Source: Leptospira inadai serovar Lyme str. 10
GTDB taxonomy: Bacteria > Spirochaetota > Leptospiria > Leptospirales > Leptospiraceae
Length of the DNA stretch: 64,000 bases
Direction: 5' to 3'
Assembly (NCBI RefSeq): GCF_000243675.2
Contig: NZ_AHMM02000015.1
Coordinates: forward strand, 790,001 to 854,000
Part shown: positions 17,988 to 27,554 of the stretch, in pieces
Layout of the letters: every line of letters starts with the position of its first letter
Numbering within the stretch: the stretch's first letter is position 1
Notes under the pieces: model-generated
What the model saw: only the letters and a program-made list of their open reading frames with translations
Database searches by the model: none
Told to the model about the DNA's origin: nothing
Position numbers and translations under genes: made by a program

Positions 17988-18751
17988 AAAGAAAGGACTC
18001 AAATACTCAACTTTTCGTTACCACTGGGAGAGACGGCCTAAGATTCAGCAAAAAGAAGAGAGCTTTGTAGAAGTTCCTCAATCTGTTTCAAACGGCCTCC
18101 CTTTGCCAGGGTCTGAATTTTCGACCCTAAAAATAGATTCGTCCGGCAAGGCGATAGTGTCCTGAAAGTTTCGCACAATTAGAAATTCAGATAAGGTTCT
18201 CGGGGACCGTCAAGCTGCGAGCTTTGAAATTTTAAAAATAGATCCTAAGAATGCTCAAGCAGAATGGATCGTAAAGGAAATCGGTAAGCTCTATGCAATC
18301 GAGTCGAAGGCCAGGGAAGCAAGTTTAAGTTCCGAAGAACATCTAAAACGGAGACAATCTGAATCCAAGCCGGTCGTTGATGAGATCCATTCCTGGATGA
18401 ATAAACGGATCATGAAGTCGCTCCTAAGTCTTCGATGGGAAAAGCCTATGGTTATCTTGCCGGGCAGTTGGAGAAGCTCCTTATCTTTTTGGATCATCCG
18501 GAATTGCAATTGGATACAAATCTGGTCGAGAATGATATTCTTCCTTTTGTGATCGGAAGAAAAAATTGGCTCTTCTCCGGTTGTCCGGAAGGAGCGACTG
18601 CAAGTGCAGGATTTTATTCTTTAGTTCAAATTGCAAAGCTCGCGGGAGTCGATCCTTATGTGTATCTGCGGGATCTATTTACCTCTTGGGAATGCGAGCC
18701 GAGGAGTCTTTCTTGTCAGGACCTGCCGCAACTCGCTATACCTGTGCTTTG
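17980..18751 (+). mobile_element. Decayed IS66-family element, copy 1
   Basis: Starts inside a TnpA-like accessory protein (YCKKKGLKYSTFRYHWERRP ... SFVEVPQS) that stops near 18165. A large deletion follows, after which the C-terminal part of the TnpC transposase resumes (NAQAEWIVKEIGKLYAIESK ... VDEIHSWMNKRI). One frameshift near 18412 moves the frame to SSMGKAYGYLAGQLEKLLIF ... ENDILPFVIGRKNWLF ... GVDPYVYLRDLF, ending at 18751. The N-terminal part of TnpC and TnpB are gone, so it is inactive. Terminal inverted repeats were not identified. The segment after it (18781-18806) holds a small hairpin, AAGGTAA with TTACCTT. Confidence 0.85.
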
Positions 18752-18965
18752 ATTAGGGTTCGATTCCGTCGCTTTGTATCTCCCAAGGTAAGTAATTACC
18801 TTAGGCCAAGAATAAAAAGCAAATCATAAGCCCAAGGTTTTACCAATATTACGAAGCAGTTACGGGTTGGTTAGTTTAGGGAGGGGTAGGGGCCACATCC
18901 GATCCTAGAAAAATCGATTTTGATCTCGTTTTCTAATAGAAATCGGGACTTGCGGCCCTCTTTTT

Positions 18966-21035
18966 TTACTTAGAAGGATAACCTCCGTAAGTCATTTTTC
19001 CTATAAGATAGATAGGACTTTTCTTTTGGGTCAACACTCTCGTTTTTAGAGAAGATTGGATGTTAGAAAGCAGACTACTTGAGTATGTGACTCCTGCGCC
19101 GTCCACTGCGACCAAAAAATGGACAGAATTTTCTGGATCTTCTTCAGGATCTAGATCGTCCCACACCGCTAAGATATTTCCGGAGCCGCTAACTCTATTC
19201 GGGTCTGGGATTAGGACGGCTTCATTCGAAGTATTCTGTGGACTTGTAGGAATTCCTTTGTTATAGATCATTTTATCCGTGATCAGCACAATATCCGGAC
19301 CGGAAAAATGAGGAGGAAGATATACTTCTGTAGGGGCGTCGGAACGTTTGCCTGTCCAAATCACTACGATAAATCTTCTGTCTCCGAAATAATTTGTGCC
19401 GGTATCCGTAGTACGGATCGCTCCCCACTGAAAGACATTATTCCAAGTATCGTATCCTATCGTGTTATAATAGAAACTCATGAGAGAGCCTTGGACTTTT
19501 CTAGGATAACCTCTTTGGAGAACGTGATAGTCCATATTGGATTTTGTTCCGTAATTTCCGATTACGGAAAAGTCTTCATCGTTCCAAGCGTCTTTTGCGG
19601 TCAAAAGTTTGGAAGGATTACCGTTCATGTATTCCTTATGATTATCGTAATAATAATCCCAATGCCATTCCGTACCGGATACGACAGGGTTATAAAAATC
19701 CGCGAATCTGGTCTTCGTCGTTTGCTGAACGTCCGAAATCTCCATTGCCTGATAAACGCCGCTGATCAAACGAGCAGTGTCCTGGGCTCCGACTCCTTTC
19801 AATTTCATCCCGAACTCGCTTAAGAAAACCGGAATATCCAAGAATCTAGCTTCCTTTCGGATCTCATCCAAAGCTTTGAAATAAGTTCCGTTGTCGATCC
19901 CTGTCAGATCCAAACTCAATCTGCCCGCATCGTAAAAATGGGAATTGAAAACGAAACCTTGTCCTGGTTTGGAAGTTAAATAACCTCCACCGGTGGCGAT
20001 CCCGCCGAAGTTTGTATTCCAGAATACCATTGGTTCCGCATACACCCATTTGTTTTCCCAACCGTTTTGGTCCAAGGTTTGTCTAACTTTGGAATAAAAG
20101 GGCCAAAGTTTCTGATTGTCCCATTGAGCGGGAGAAAGGCCTTCCATTCCACCGTCGGCAGGTTCGTTAAAAGGATCTAAACCTAGGACGTAATCGAATT
20201 CATTACTAGTTAAGTTGTTCTTAATATAGGTTAATGCTTTTCCCATTTGCCAGAGATATTCCGTCTGCAAATTTCTAGTTCCGAAAGATATGGAGAAGGG
20301 CGCATTATTCCAAAAATTGCGGAAACCCCTTCGGACTGCTTCGTTAGAGAAAAGGTTTTGCCCCCAAGTGAAGCAAATTCCGCAGGATTCTTGGGGATAA
20401 GAACCGCTCGGCAGGACCCAAGCGGGAGCTCCATTCCCGGTATACCAAGAGCCTTTGTTAAATAAATGCCTGGAGAATAGATCCTGGTGGTAATCCAACA
20501 GGATATACATTCTGCGAGAGATGGCCGCTTTGATCTGAAGAATGACCGAATCTAAATAAGTATAGTCGATCGTATCAATGGAAGGGTGGACTCCTTCCCA
20601 TGCGATTAGATAACGAACCATATTGGAGCCCGCCGTTTTTCCTAAAAGAGAGAAAGCGTTCTCCGCATCCGCGGTGTTTCTGAACGGTTTAAAACCGTCG
20701 GAAAGCATCTTCGTGTTGCCTGAGATATTGAATCCCCTGAAATATGCCTCACGACCGAGACCATCCATGAAGATCCGGTCCGTTGTTCCCGAATAAGATT
20801 TCGTACCTAACGAAATCTTTCGGTCCGCTTCCGATCCAAGATAGTCCAGAGAGTGAGAGCCTGGGCCGGTTGCAGCGGCTACCAATTCGTATTCGTTTGT
20901 CCGGTCTTGAGAGCCGGAAAGGTTGAGAAGGGAGAATATAGCGTTGTTATTATTTTTAGAACTTGGGTTTTCACAATGAGTGAAACAAACAAATGCCAAC
21001 GCTAAGAATATTTTCATATAGAGCTTACGAGTCAT
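18966..21035 (-). CDS. GH5 endoglycoceramidase-like lipoprotein
   Basis: 689 residues. The N-terminus MKIFLALAFVCFTHC (from the second Met; first Met at 21035) is a lipoprotein signal, so the enzyme is probably anchored and surface or periplasmic. The body is a (beta/alpha)8 GH5 domain: FRGFNISGNTK, NMVRYLIAWEGVHPSIDTID, YILLDYHQDLFSR, acid/base E291 in GLDPFNEPADG and nucleophile E407 in FLSEFGMKLKG. The sequence around DYHQD and W-E-G resembles endoglycosylceramidases, which cleave the glycan from glycosphingolipids, more than cellulases. A C-terminal beta domain follows (about 530-680). The gene sits alone between two IS66 remnants, which suggests acquisition by transfer. Substrate is inferred. 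Confidence 0.85.
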   Translation of the reverse strand: MTRKLYMKIFLALAFVCFTHCENPSSKNNNNAIFSLLNLSGSQDRTNEYELVAAATGPGSHSLDYLGSEADRKISLGTKSYSGTTDRIFMDGLGREAYFRGFNISGNTKMLSDGFKPFRNTADAENAFSLLGKTAGSNMVRYLIAWEGVHPSIDTIDYTYLDSVILQIKAAISRRMYILLDYHQDLFSRHLFNKGSWYTGNGAPAWVLPSGSYPQESCGICFTWGQNLFSNEAVRRGFRNFWNNAPFSISFGTRNLQTEYLWQMGKALTYIKNNLTSNEFDYVLGLDPFNEPADGGMEGLSPAQWDNQKLWPFYSKVRQTLDQNGWENKWVYAEPMVFWNTNFGGIATGGGYLTSKPGQGFVFNSHFYDAGRLSLDLTGIDNGTYFKALDEIRKEARFLDIPVFLSEFGMKLKGVGAQDTARLISGVYQAMEISDVQQTTKTRFADFYNPVVSGTEWHWDYYYDNHKEYMNGNPSKLLTAKDAWNDEDFSVIGNYGTKSNMDYHVLQRGYPRKVQGSLMSFYYNTIGYDTWNNVFQWGAIRTTDTGTNYFGDRRFIVVIWTGKRSDAPTEVYLPPHFSGPDIVLITDKMIYNKGIPTSPQNTSNEAVLIPDPNRVSGSGNILAVWDDLDPEEDPENSVHFLVAVDGAGVTYSSSLLSNIQSSLKTRVLTQKKSPIYLIGKMTYGGYPSK

Positions 21036-21224
21036 GCGTAGTGATCAGAGATCAGATTTTTCTACTGGAAAGAGAATTTTTGGGAGAGCTGAAATATTTT
21101 TGAAGGACGGATGTTATTTATTTCCTATGTTATTTTTTGTTAATTGAAGGAGATAAGTGAATTGTAAGAGGTCCTTGGAGAGGGGTGGCGTAGATGAAGT
21201 AGTGGTTTTAAAATCAGGACTAGG

Positions 21225-21990
21225 ATAAAGGTATTTGTTGTAAAACACATCCGATACAAATACGCATGCAAACATTTTAATGGAGACGAAAGAAACGAAG
21301 CAGGAAACGTAGTAAAGACGGCCCCTCTTCCTCCGCAGTTACTACCGCAAAGTATCGCAACGCCGGGGCTTGTAGCGTATCTCTTGACGAATAAATTCGT
21401 AGATCATCTTCCATTTTATAGAATGGAGAAGATATTTCGTAGAATGGATCTGGAATTGCCCCGTTCAACGATGTGCAATTGGACAAAACAAGTGTATGAG
21501 AGGTCTACGCGGTCGAAAAAGAAATTCGAAAACAAAAACTTCACTCTCTGTGTTTATTTTCAAAGATTCAAAAAATCAGGGAAGAAAAATCAAAACCTAT
21601 TTTGGATGATTTAAAAACATTCTTAGACAGTGCCTATTCTCAAGTCCTTCCAAAGAGTCCGATCGGCGAGGCAATTCGTTATACCTTAAACGAATGGGAG
21701 CGATTGACGATTTATCTTTATCACGGAGAATTTTATATCGATAACAATCTTGTAGAAAATGGAATTCGGCCCTTCGTAATCGGACGAAAGAATTGGCTAT
21801 TCTTAGGCAGCCCTGACGGAACTGAGGCCAGCACTTTCTTTTTTTCTATCGTTCAAACCGCTATCGCTAACAAAAAGGATCCCTATGTCGTCCTTCTTAC
21901 TCTTTTCGAAGGGATGCCTGCCTCCCATTCAACACAAGATTTTGAAAGTCTTTTTTCAAAATCGATGGGATGGGTTTACTTGAGCGCTTA
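21225..21990 (+). mobile_element. Decayed IS66-family element, copy 2
   Basis: Fragments of a TnpC transposase. The first (21225-21530) reads VFVVKHIRYKYACK, then APLPPQLLPQSIATPGLVAY and NKFVDHLPFYRMEKIFRRMD. The core catalytic region is deleted and the frame shifts near 21540. The second part (to about 21990) contains GEAIRYTLNEWERLTIYLYH, ENGIRPFVIGRKNWLF and PYVVLLTLFEGMPAS. The N-terminus is missing, so it cannot transpose. It is a different IS66 subtype from copy 1 (the shared RPFVIGRKNWLF stretch is family-wide). Its 3' end is fused to a fragment of the microsatellite-bounded repeat. Confidence 0.85.
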
Positions 21991-22012
21991 CGATTCTTCC
22001 CCTACTTCTGTA

Positions 22013-22090
22013 ACTTTTCCAACCTCTAGCAGCTACTGTCTTCTGTCTTCTGAAAGCGAGCGCGTCCGTCTTCTATCTTCCGTCCTCTGC
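22013..22090 (+). repeat. Right-end fragment of the microsatellite-bounded repeat
   Basis: Reads TTTTCCAACCTCTAGCAGCT, then CTGTCTTCTGTCTTCTG, GCGAGCGCGTCCG and a final TTCCGTCCTCTGC. It matches the right half of the elements at 4.4 and 12.1 kb, including the inverted 7-mers. The left array and core are absent. It begins where the IS66 transposase homology ends, so IS and repeat are physically associated here. Confidence 0.55.
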
Positions 22091-22274
22091 AAGCACGGAA
22101 ATATTCCGCTAGAATTTGATTGCGGAAAGGAAGCGGAGTCCTAAAATCAAGAAAACCGTAAAAAAGAGCAAAGTAGTTTTTCAAAAAACTCCCGGAAATA
22201 TTTTTGAAATTATCGCAAATAAAAACATAAAACCGTAATATGTAAAATTTAGTATGGAATAAATTCACAAGACA

Positions 22275-23378
22275 TTGGCTAATTCGTTTTTATCATTTTT
22301 CCTTCTTTTTTCGGCTCTACTTTCGTTGCTTTACGCAATCGGAGAGATTTTTTCGTTTTCAAGGGGCAATCGAAGAATCGTCCTGTTCGGGATTTTCCTA
22401 TCCCTTTCCTATTTTCTGTTTCATGCATATCTCGTATCTTCGCGAAACATTTTACTTTTTCCTTATTTATTTCTAACTCACCTTCCTTGCTCGGCCATCC
22501 TTGGCGCTTTGTTGGAACGATATTTATTGTTGGCCTGGGGAAACCCTGCCGAAAAACCGGAGAGATTTCTGCTGAAGATTTTACCGGCGTTGGGGATTGC
22601 GATTTGGCTTACTCCTTTTTACTTTCAGAATAGGGAAAGTAAAATCCATCTTTTGGAGAAAATCGCCGTTTCCGGAACGGATTGGCATGTGAAAATACCG
22701 GTACTATTTACTATGTGTATCTTCCTTTATTTTTTGCTCTCGGTTCTCGTACGTCTATTCAGAACGGTCCGTTTTTCGGTCGTTAAAAGAGACATTAATT
22801 TAGCTACGATCGTGTTTCTGAGCAGTTTTGCAATCTTAAGTACGTTCATCGGATCGTATTCGGTTCTCTCTGGCGGAAAGGATCCTTTAGGTATGATCGG
22901 AGCCTGGTTAGGCATCTTTCTTTTATTCATATACGTTTATAGACAAAGATACCCCGAATTTTTTCTGGCGGTTCGTAAAGTCGTGGAAGAGGAAAAACGA
23001 GTTAGGGCATCCCAGTTGGGAAAGTTCGACCTTACGGACATCAAATCCAAATTGAAGGATCTTTTTGAAAACGACAGAATCTACAGAGAGGAGGAGTTGA
23101 CTTTATCTACTCTTGCGGGCCGCTTAGGATTGAGCTCCCATCAGCTTTCCGAGTATCTGAATAACGAAGAAAAGAAGAGTTTCTTTCAATTATTAAACGA
23201 ATATAGGGTCGGAGAAGCCAAGGAGAAAATTCGATCGAGTCCGAAGGATACGCTGCTGACTATCGCTTATTCTTCCGGATTCCGTTCGAAATCCACGTTT
23301 AACGACGTTTTTAGACGCGAAACCGGTTTAACGCCTTCCGAATATAGAAAACGAATCCTTAAAAGAAAGGAAAAATAG
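22275..23378 (+). CDS. Membrane-bound AraC-family regulator
   Basis: 367 residues from TTG 22275. The N-terminal 225 residues form about six or seven membrane helices (FLSFFLLFSALLSLLYAIGE and onward). The C-terminal part (about 255-365) is an AraC double HTH: LTLSTLAGRLGLSSHQLSEY and TIAYSSGFRSKSTFNDVFRR, ending in the signature G-L-T-P-S-E-Y-R. It should act as a transcription factor tethered in the inner membrane and sensing through its helices. A strong terminator follows directly and separates it from the hydroxylase gene. The start is uncertain as no good ribosome site is visible. Confidence 0.85.
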   Translation: MANSFLSFFLLFSALLSLLYAIGEIFSFSRGNRRIVLFGIFLSLSYFLFHAYLVSSRNILLFPYLFLTHLPCSAILGALLERYLLLAWGNPAEKPERFLLKILPALGIAIWLTPFYFQNRESKIHLLEKIAVSGTDWHVKIPVLFTMCIFLYFLLSVLVRLFRTVRFSVVKRDINLATIVFLSSFAILSTFIGSYSVLSGGKDPLGMIGAWLGIFLLFIYVYRQRYPEFFLAVRKVVEEEKRVRASQLGKFDLTDIKSKLKDLFENDRIYREEELTLSTLAGRLGLSSHQLSEYLNNEEKKSFFQLLNEYRVGEAKEKIRSSPKDTLLTIAYSSGFRSKSTFNDVFRRETGLTPSEYRKRILKRKEK

Positions 23379-23409
23379 GTCCGATTCGATCGGATCGGAC
23401 ACCTTTTTA
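23379..23409 (+). terminator. Rho-independent terminator
   Basis: Stem GTCCGAT / ATCGGAC (23379-23385 and 23394-23400) with an 8-base loop, followed by ACC and a T-run. It begins just after the stop of the AraC gene. Confidence 0.75.
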
Positions 23410-23429
23410 TTTCCGTTCCGATCGAAACG

Positions 23430-23454
23430 GTCGAGTAAACTCGACGAGTCGAGT
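23430..23454. promoter_or_regulatory. Three alternating half sites, probable operator
   Basis: GTCGAGT, AA, ACTCGAC, GA, GTCGAGT: three 7-base half sites in alternating orientation every nine bases, forming two overlapping perfect 16-bp palindromes. They lie 34 bases upstream of the hydroxylase start, a usual place for a repressor or activator to act. The binding protein is unknown; the preceding AraC regulator is one candidate. Confidence 0.5.
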
Positions 23455-23487
23455 ATCTTTACGCTATTCCTTCCGGGAGGTAATAAG

Positions 23488-24333
23488 ATGCCATCATGCG
23501 AGTTTAGTTGGGAATGTGCGAAATCGTTCGGGCTTTTTCAGCTTACGATGAATTTTCTTCGGTACTATCCTATTGCGGGGCTGGCTTTTTTCGTCTTTTG
23601 GGTGTGGAAGAGGGGAATGTTTCAGAGGTTTAGGATTCAGAAACAATTTCCAAAAAAAGAAAGGATTATTTCGGAAATTAAGCAATCTGCCGTTACCCTG
23701 TTTATGTTTAGCGGGATCGCATTCTCCGTTTATGTTTTATCCGGGTTCGGTTATCTAAATCGGAAAATTTACTTCAATCTTTCCGAACATGGCGGCTGGC
23801 TTTATGCGATATTTAGTTTTATTTTAATTACGGTTTGGCATGAAACATGGTTTTACTGGTTCCATCGTTTGATGCATCATCGGAAAGTATATTCGATAGT
23901 TCATTCCGTTCATCATCAATCCGTAAATCCGTCTCCTTTAGCCGCCTATAATTTCCATTGGTTAGAGGCGTTTCTCGAAGCGTTTTACGTGGTTCCCTTT
24001 ATCTGTTTTGTGCCTATACATTTCGGCTTCTTTCTCGCTCACACGATATACGCGATGGTTATGAATATTTGGTGGCATCTCGGATACGAATTTTTTCCGC
24101 GCGGATGGACAAGTCACCCGATATTAAAATGGATCAATACTTCCACTCATCATAACCTGCATCACCAGAAGTTTCACGGAAACTATAGCCTATATTTCAA
24201 TATTTGGGATAGGATTATGGGAACGAATTTTCCATATTACGAATCTTACTTCGAGCAAGTCGCAAAAGATCGCGATGACAAAAAAGAATCTCCCGAATTC
24301 GTTAAAGAGGAACTCGCCGACCAGATCGGGTAG
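23488..24333 (+). CDS. Fatty acid hydroxylase / sterol desaturase family membrane enzyme
   Basis: 281 residues with about four membrane helices. It has the three His clusters of the non-haem di-iron superfamily: HETWFYWFHRLMHH, HSVHHQS and THHNLHHQKFHGNY. Members hydroxylate or desaturate lipids and sterol-like substrates, or cleave ether lipids, at the membrane surface; the substrate here is unknown. The start is well supported by GGGAGGT seven bases upstream. The gene has its own promoter region carrying the alternating half sites, and it converges with the SpoIIE phosphatase gene. Confidence 0.88.
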   Translation: MPSCEFSWECAKSFGLFQLTMNFLRYYPIAGLAFFVFWVWKRGMFQRFRIQKQFPKKERIISEIKQSAVTLFMFSGIAFSVYVLSGFGYLNRKIYFNLSEHGGWLYAIFSFILITVWHETWFYWFHRLMHHRKVYSIVHSVHHQSVNPSPLAAYNFHWLEAFLEAFYVVPFICFVPIHFGFFLAHTIYAMVMNIWWHLGYEFFPRGWTSHPILKWINTSTHHNLHHQKFHGNYSLYFNIWDRIMGTNFPYYESYFEQVAKDRDDKKESPEFVKEELADQIG

Positions 24334-24354
24334 AGGGTCCCGAACGCGGCTTTG

Positions 24355-24375
24355 GCCGAATGTCGTCGATTCGGC
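24355..24375. terminator. Hairpin between convergent genes
   Basis: GCCGAAT, 7-base loop, ATTCGGC. It could stop transcription from either side, but there is no strong T-run, so this is tentative. Confidence 0.4.
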
Positions 24376-24386
24376 TTTGAAGCAAG

Positions 24387-27300
24387 TTAAAGATTTTCAC
24401 TCTCCTGTTTTTCAACCAATCGATTCAAAAGATCTTTGATCTTCTGTATAGTACTATTCTCCGGCGAGAGTTCAAGCGCGAATCTTATAGTCGAAGCGGC
24501 CTCGTCGAATTTTTTAAATGCAATGTAAATTTGGGCTAAATTGATTAGATTCTTTAGATGACTAGGTTCTCTTAATCTTAAACGTTCTCCGAAGTTCAAA
24601 GCTTTTCTAAGTAAACCGGCCTTCCTTGCGGCAAAGGAAGCTACGTATAATATATCATTATCTATAGGTTTTAAATCCAAATAATCTTCCGCGTATCTGG
24701 CGACTTGGCGGTAGTTTTTGACTTTTAAATAAAGTTGAATGAAATTCTTTTTTACTTCCGGGACTCTATTGTTCAGTGTGTCCGCTTCCTCCAAAAACGA
24801 GATGGCTTCCTCCATCTCGTCGCTCTTAGTCATTTTTCTCACTTTGGCTAGAAGCTTTTTTATCTTTTCCTTTTCTTTCGTTTCTTCCTCGTTGATCCGT
24901 TCATTTGTTTCGGAGAATGAGAGTCTGATCATCGAAAGATCGTCGGTTAGCGGACCGCGGCTCAAGATTCGCTCATAAATCCGTTTGAGATCGCCGCCCC
25001 CTTCTTCCACTAGTTTAAGAAAGAGTTGCTCGTCGTCGTTTAGGATTCTTCCTCCCGTTTCGTCGGTGGATAAGAGTATATCGTCCCTTCCGTCGGAACC
25101 TGCTATGATAACGTCTCCGGGTTCTAACTGAAACGTTTTTATGAAAACACGTCCTTCCAAACCTGTCGTACCCAATTTCCTAAATAGAAGTTCGTTTTCG
25201 ATAAAGGATGCAATACCGTCGCGATATAAAACCGTCCACGGGTGTTCCGCATTTATATAATATAAGATTCCACTTTGATCATCTACGAGTCCCATTACCA
25301 AGGAAACCAGCATCGATCCGTCAAAACTTTCGAAAACTTTATGAAGTTCCGTAAATGCGCTCTTTAGCCAATATTCCGGAGATTGTAGGCGAATCGAACC
25401 GATCAAACGCGTGCGTTCGATAATGGATTCGAATACGGCTCCCAAAACCAAGGCACCTCCGGCGCCTTGCATGGATTTTCCCATGGCGTCAGCGTTTAGA
25501 AAAACGGTGAAGGACCTGTTTTTGAGTTCGATATGATTGGCGATATTCATATCCCCTCCGATCTCTTCTTCGTAGTTTCGGAAGGAGAATTTCTTTTTTT
25601 GCTCTAGAAAAAAATCCACTTTCACTTTTTCTTGTGTAGCTTTGTTTTCACCGAGAGGCCGGATGAGAAGAGAAGTCAGGAAATAATCCCCGTCCTGTTG
25701 CTGTTTTAGTTCCTTGATTTCATCTAATGTGTGCTCCAACTCTCTCGTTCTTTCTTTTACCTTTCCTTCCAGCTCCGCCGCATATTGCTCCAGCCTCGCT
25801 CTTGCTGCCTTAATCGAAAGAGTCATTCGATTGAAGGAACGCGCTATGAAGCCGATTTCGTCTTCCACATGAGGAACCAGTCGGTAATCTAAGTTTCCGG
25901 AATTAACTTCTCTCAATCCTATCACGATATTATCTAGGGGAGTTAATAATGCTCCTTTAAAGAAAAGTCTAAATCCGGCGGCAGTCACGAACACGATCGA
26001 TACTAGGGAAATGACTAATATCAAAGCCGGTTGATGAAGGTACCGTCTCAAGGATTTGTAATCGAATCCTGCCTCGTAAATTATTCCGCTCCTCGGATGG
26101 GTGTATATGTATGAAACGTAATATTTCGGTTTTTCGTCCCCCGGGCGAAATGTCCGGATACCTCTATAGATTCGTTCTCCTTCCTCACGAATCGGAATCA
26201 ATGTAGATAGGAATACATCGTTCATTTCCTCGTTATTTTTTCCGCTTTCGACTTCTGAGAGGAATATTTTCGAAAATGAATCAAGAGTCGCAGATACGCC
26301 GGGCTCTTTCGAAACGAAAAGTTTGGATACTAAGGCTTTATCGTTCTTTTGAGGCGAATTATAAAATTTACTTCGAATAACCCTTAACTTACTTTCCAAA
26401 AGAATGAAAAATGCATGGACTGCTTCATCCGAAACGAATTCCGATCCTTTCGATAATAAAAATTCCTTTAAGCCGGCACTGTATACCGAGAGATGCTTCG
26501 GATCCTGCTCTATAATTTCAGACGAACGTTCCCAACGTTGATCTCCTTTTAGATTTCCCAAGCGGATTAGCTTGTTTTTATAATAGAGTAATCGCAACTC
26601 GTCCTTATCGTTGGTTCCCGTTCGTTTATCCTTGCTTCCGAACAGGGTCTCAATTCTTGACGTATCCGGATCGAAAGACACTAGATAAGAAAGATCGTCC
26701 GGTCTTTCTCCATTTAGAACGACTAACCGAGTGGTTTTTGTTTGAATCGCATCAAAGGAGGATTCGTAGCCGTTTAGGATCGCGTAGCCGACTAGCTGAA
26801 ATACGAGTAGAAAAGTCGCCATCGCAACACCGACGATTCGACTAAGTATGGTCGTTCGCTCTTTGGTGATATTGATATATAAGACGATCATAATAAAGTA
26901 GCCGGCAACTAGAGTTAGATCCGCGCATTGCTGATACGCCGCTCGAGAAACCGTTCCATCTCTGCTTAATGCGTTCATAATTCCCGAGAAGATGCTCAGA
27001 AAACAGTAAGACAATAAAATATAAATTACCGCCCGTCGTTGTTTCCCTTTTTCGACTATGGCTCTCCAAATTCCCGCCGCGATTAGGCATATTATATAGA
27101 TTAAAACTATGAGCGAAAATATCTTATAAAACATAGGCGTTTGAAAGTCCCAGTGATGACTTCCGAATACGAATGTTCTTGTCGCTTTTAATGAAACCGT
27201 GACATAGAATCCTGTAACTATCAAGATTCCCAAGTATTGGATTCCAAAAAGAATTAACCCGATTTTCTCCTTTTTCGGTTCCGGGAAATAAAAGAAAAAA

Positions 27301-27554
27301 AGAAATAAATGAATTAGGCTGATTAAAGGAATCGGAATCATGAACCATCTGTGGAAGATCGTCCATTCATCGTAGGAAGAGAAACCGACCGCGTAAGCCG
27401 AATGGTAGAATATAGTGATTAAAGTAGCGATGCCTATGTTGAGGGCCGCTTTGCTTCTATCTTTGATTCCCAGGAAAAATACGGCAGCATACGCCGAGAA
27501 TAACGCCGCTAATAGGGAGCCGAACGAATAAAAATTGAAATAAATCGGATCCAT
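24387..27554 (-). CDS. Membrane PP2C (SpoIIE) phosphatase with HAMP and TPR repeats
   Basis: 1055 residues. Residues 1-255 contain seven or more membrane helices, then an extracytoplasmic domain (about 265-515), another helix, and HAMP (about 535-590; LREVNSGNLDYRLVPHVEDE). A coiled coil leads to a SpoIIE/PP2C domain (about 640-880) with metal-binding Asp residues in NADAMGKSMQGAGGAL and AGSDGRDDILL. The C-terminal 150 residues are helical TPR-like repeats (LKNLINLAQIYIAFKKFDEA). Such proteins dephosphorylate Ser/Thr partners, often anti-sigma-factor antagonists, in response to a signal. The PP2C block and TPR tail closely resemble the protein at 49752-51602. No partner is adjacent. Confidence 0.9.
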   Translation of the reverse strand: MDPIYFNFYSFGSLLAALFSAYAAVFFLGIKDRSKAALNIGIATLITIFYHSAYAVGFSSYDEWTIFHRWFMIPIPLISLIHLFLFFFYFPEPKKEKIGLILFGIQYLGILIVTGFYVTVSLKATRTFVFGSHHWDFQTPMFYKIFSLIVLIYIICLIAAGIWRAIVEKGKQRRAVIYILLSYCFLSIFSGIMNALSRDGTVSRAAYQQCADLTLVAGYFIMIVLYINITKERTTILSRIVGVAMATFLLVFQLVGYAILNGYESSFDAIQTKTTRLVVLNGERPDDLSYLVSFDPDTSRIETLFGSKDKRTGTNDKDELRLLYYKNKLIRLGNLKGDQRWERSSEIIEQDPKHLSVYSAGLKEFLLSKGSEFVSDEAVHAFFILLESKLRVIRSKFYNSPQKNDKALVSKLFVSKEPGVSATLDSFSKIFLSEVESGKNNEEMNDVFLSTLIPIREEGERIYRGIRTFRPGDEKPKYYVSYIYTHPRSGIIYEAGFDYKSLRRYLHQPALILVISLVSIVFVTAAGFRLFFKGALLTPLDNIVIGLREVNSGNLDYRLVPHVEDEIGFIARSFNRMTLSIKAARARLEQYAAELEGKVKERTRELEHTLDEIKELKQQQDGDYFLTSLLIRPLGENKATQEKVKVDFFLEQKKKFSFRNYEEEIGGDMNIANHIELKNRSFTVFLNADAMGKSMQGAGGALVLGAVFESIIERTRLIGSIRLQSPEYWLKSAFTELHKVFESFDGSMLVSLVMGLVDDQSGILYYINAEHPWTVLYRDGIASFIENELLFRKLGTTGLEGRVFIKTFQLEPGDVIIAGSDGRDDILLSTDETGGRILNDDEQLFLKLVEEGGGDLKRIYERILSRGPLTDDLSMIRLSFSETNERINEEETKEKEKIKKLLAKVRKMTKSDEMEEAISFLEEADTLNNRVPEVKKNFIQLYLKVKNYRQVARYAEDYLDLKPIDNDILYVASFAARKAGLLRKALNFGERLRLREPSHLKNLINLAQIYIAFKKFDEAASTIRFALELSPENSTIQKIKDLLNRLVEKQESENL

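Noticed and set aside
17763..18002. Minus-strand ORF over the HxlR remnant in another frame
   Set aside because: The HxlR signature is in a different frame of the same strand; this frame is its shadow.
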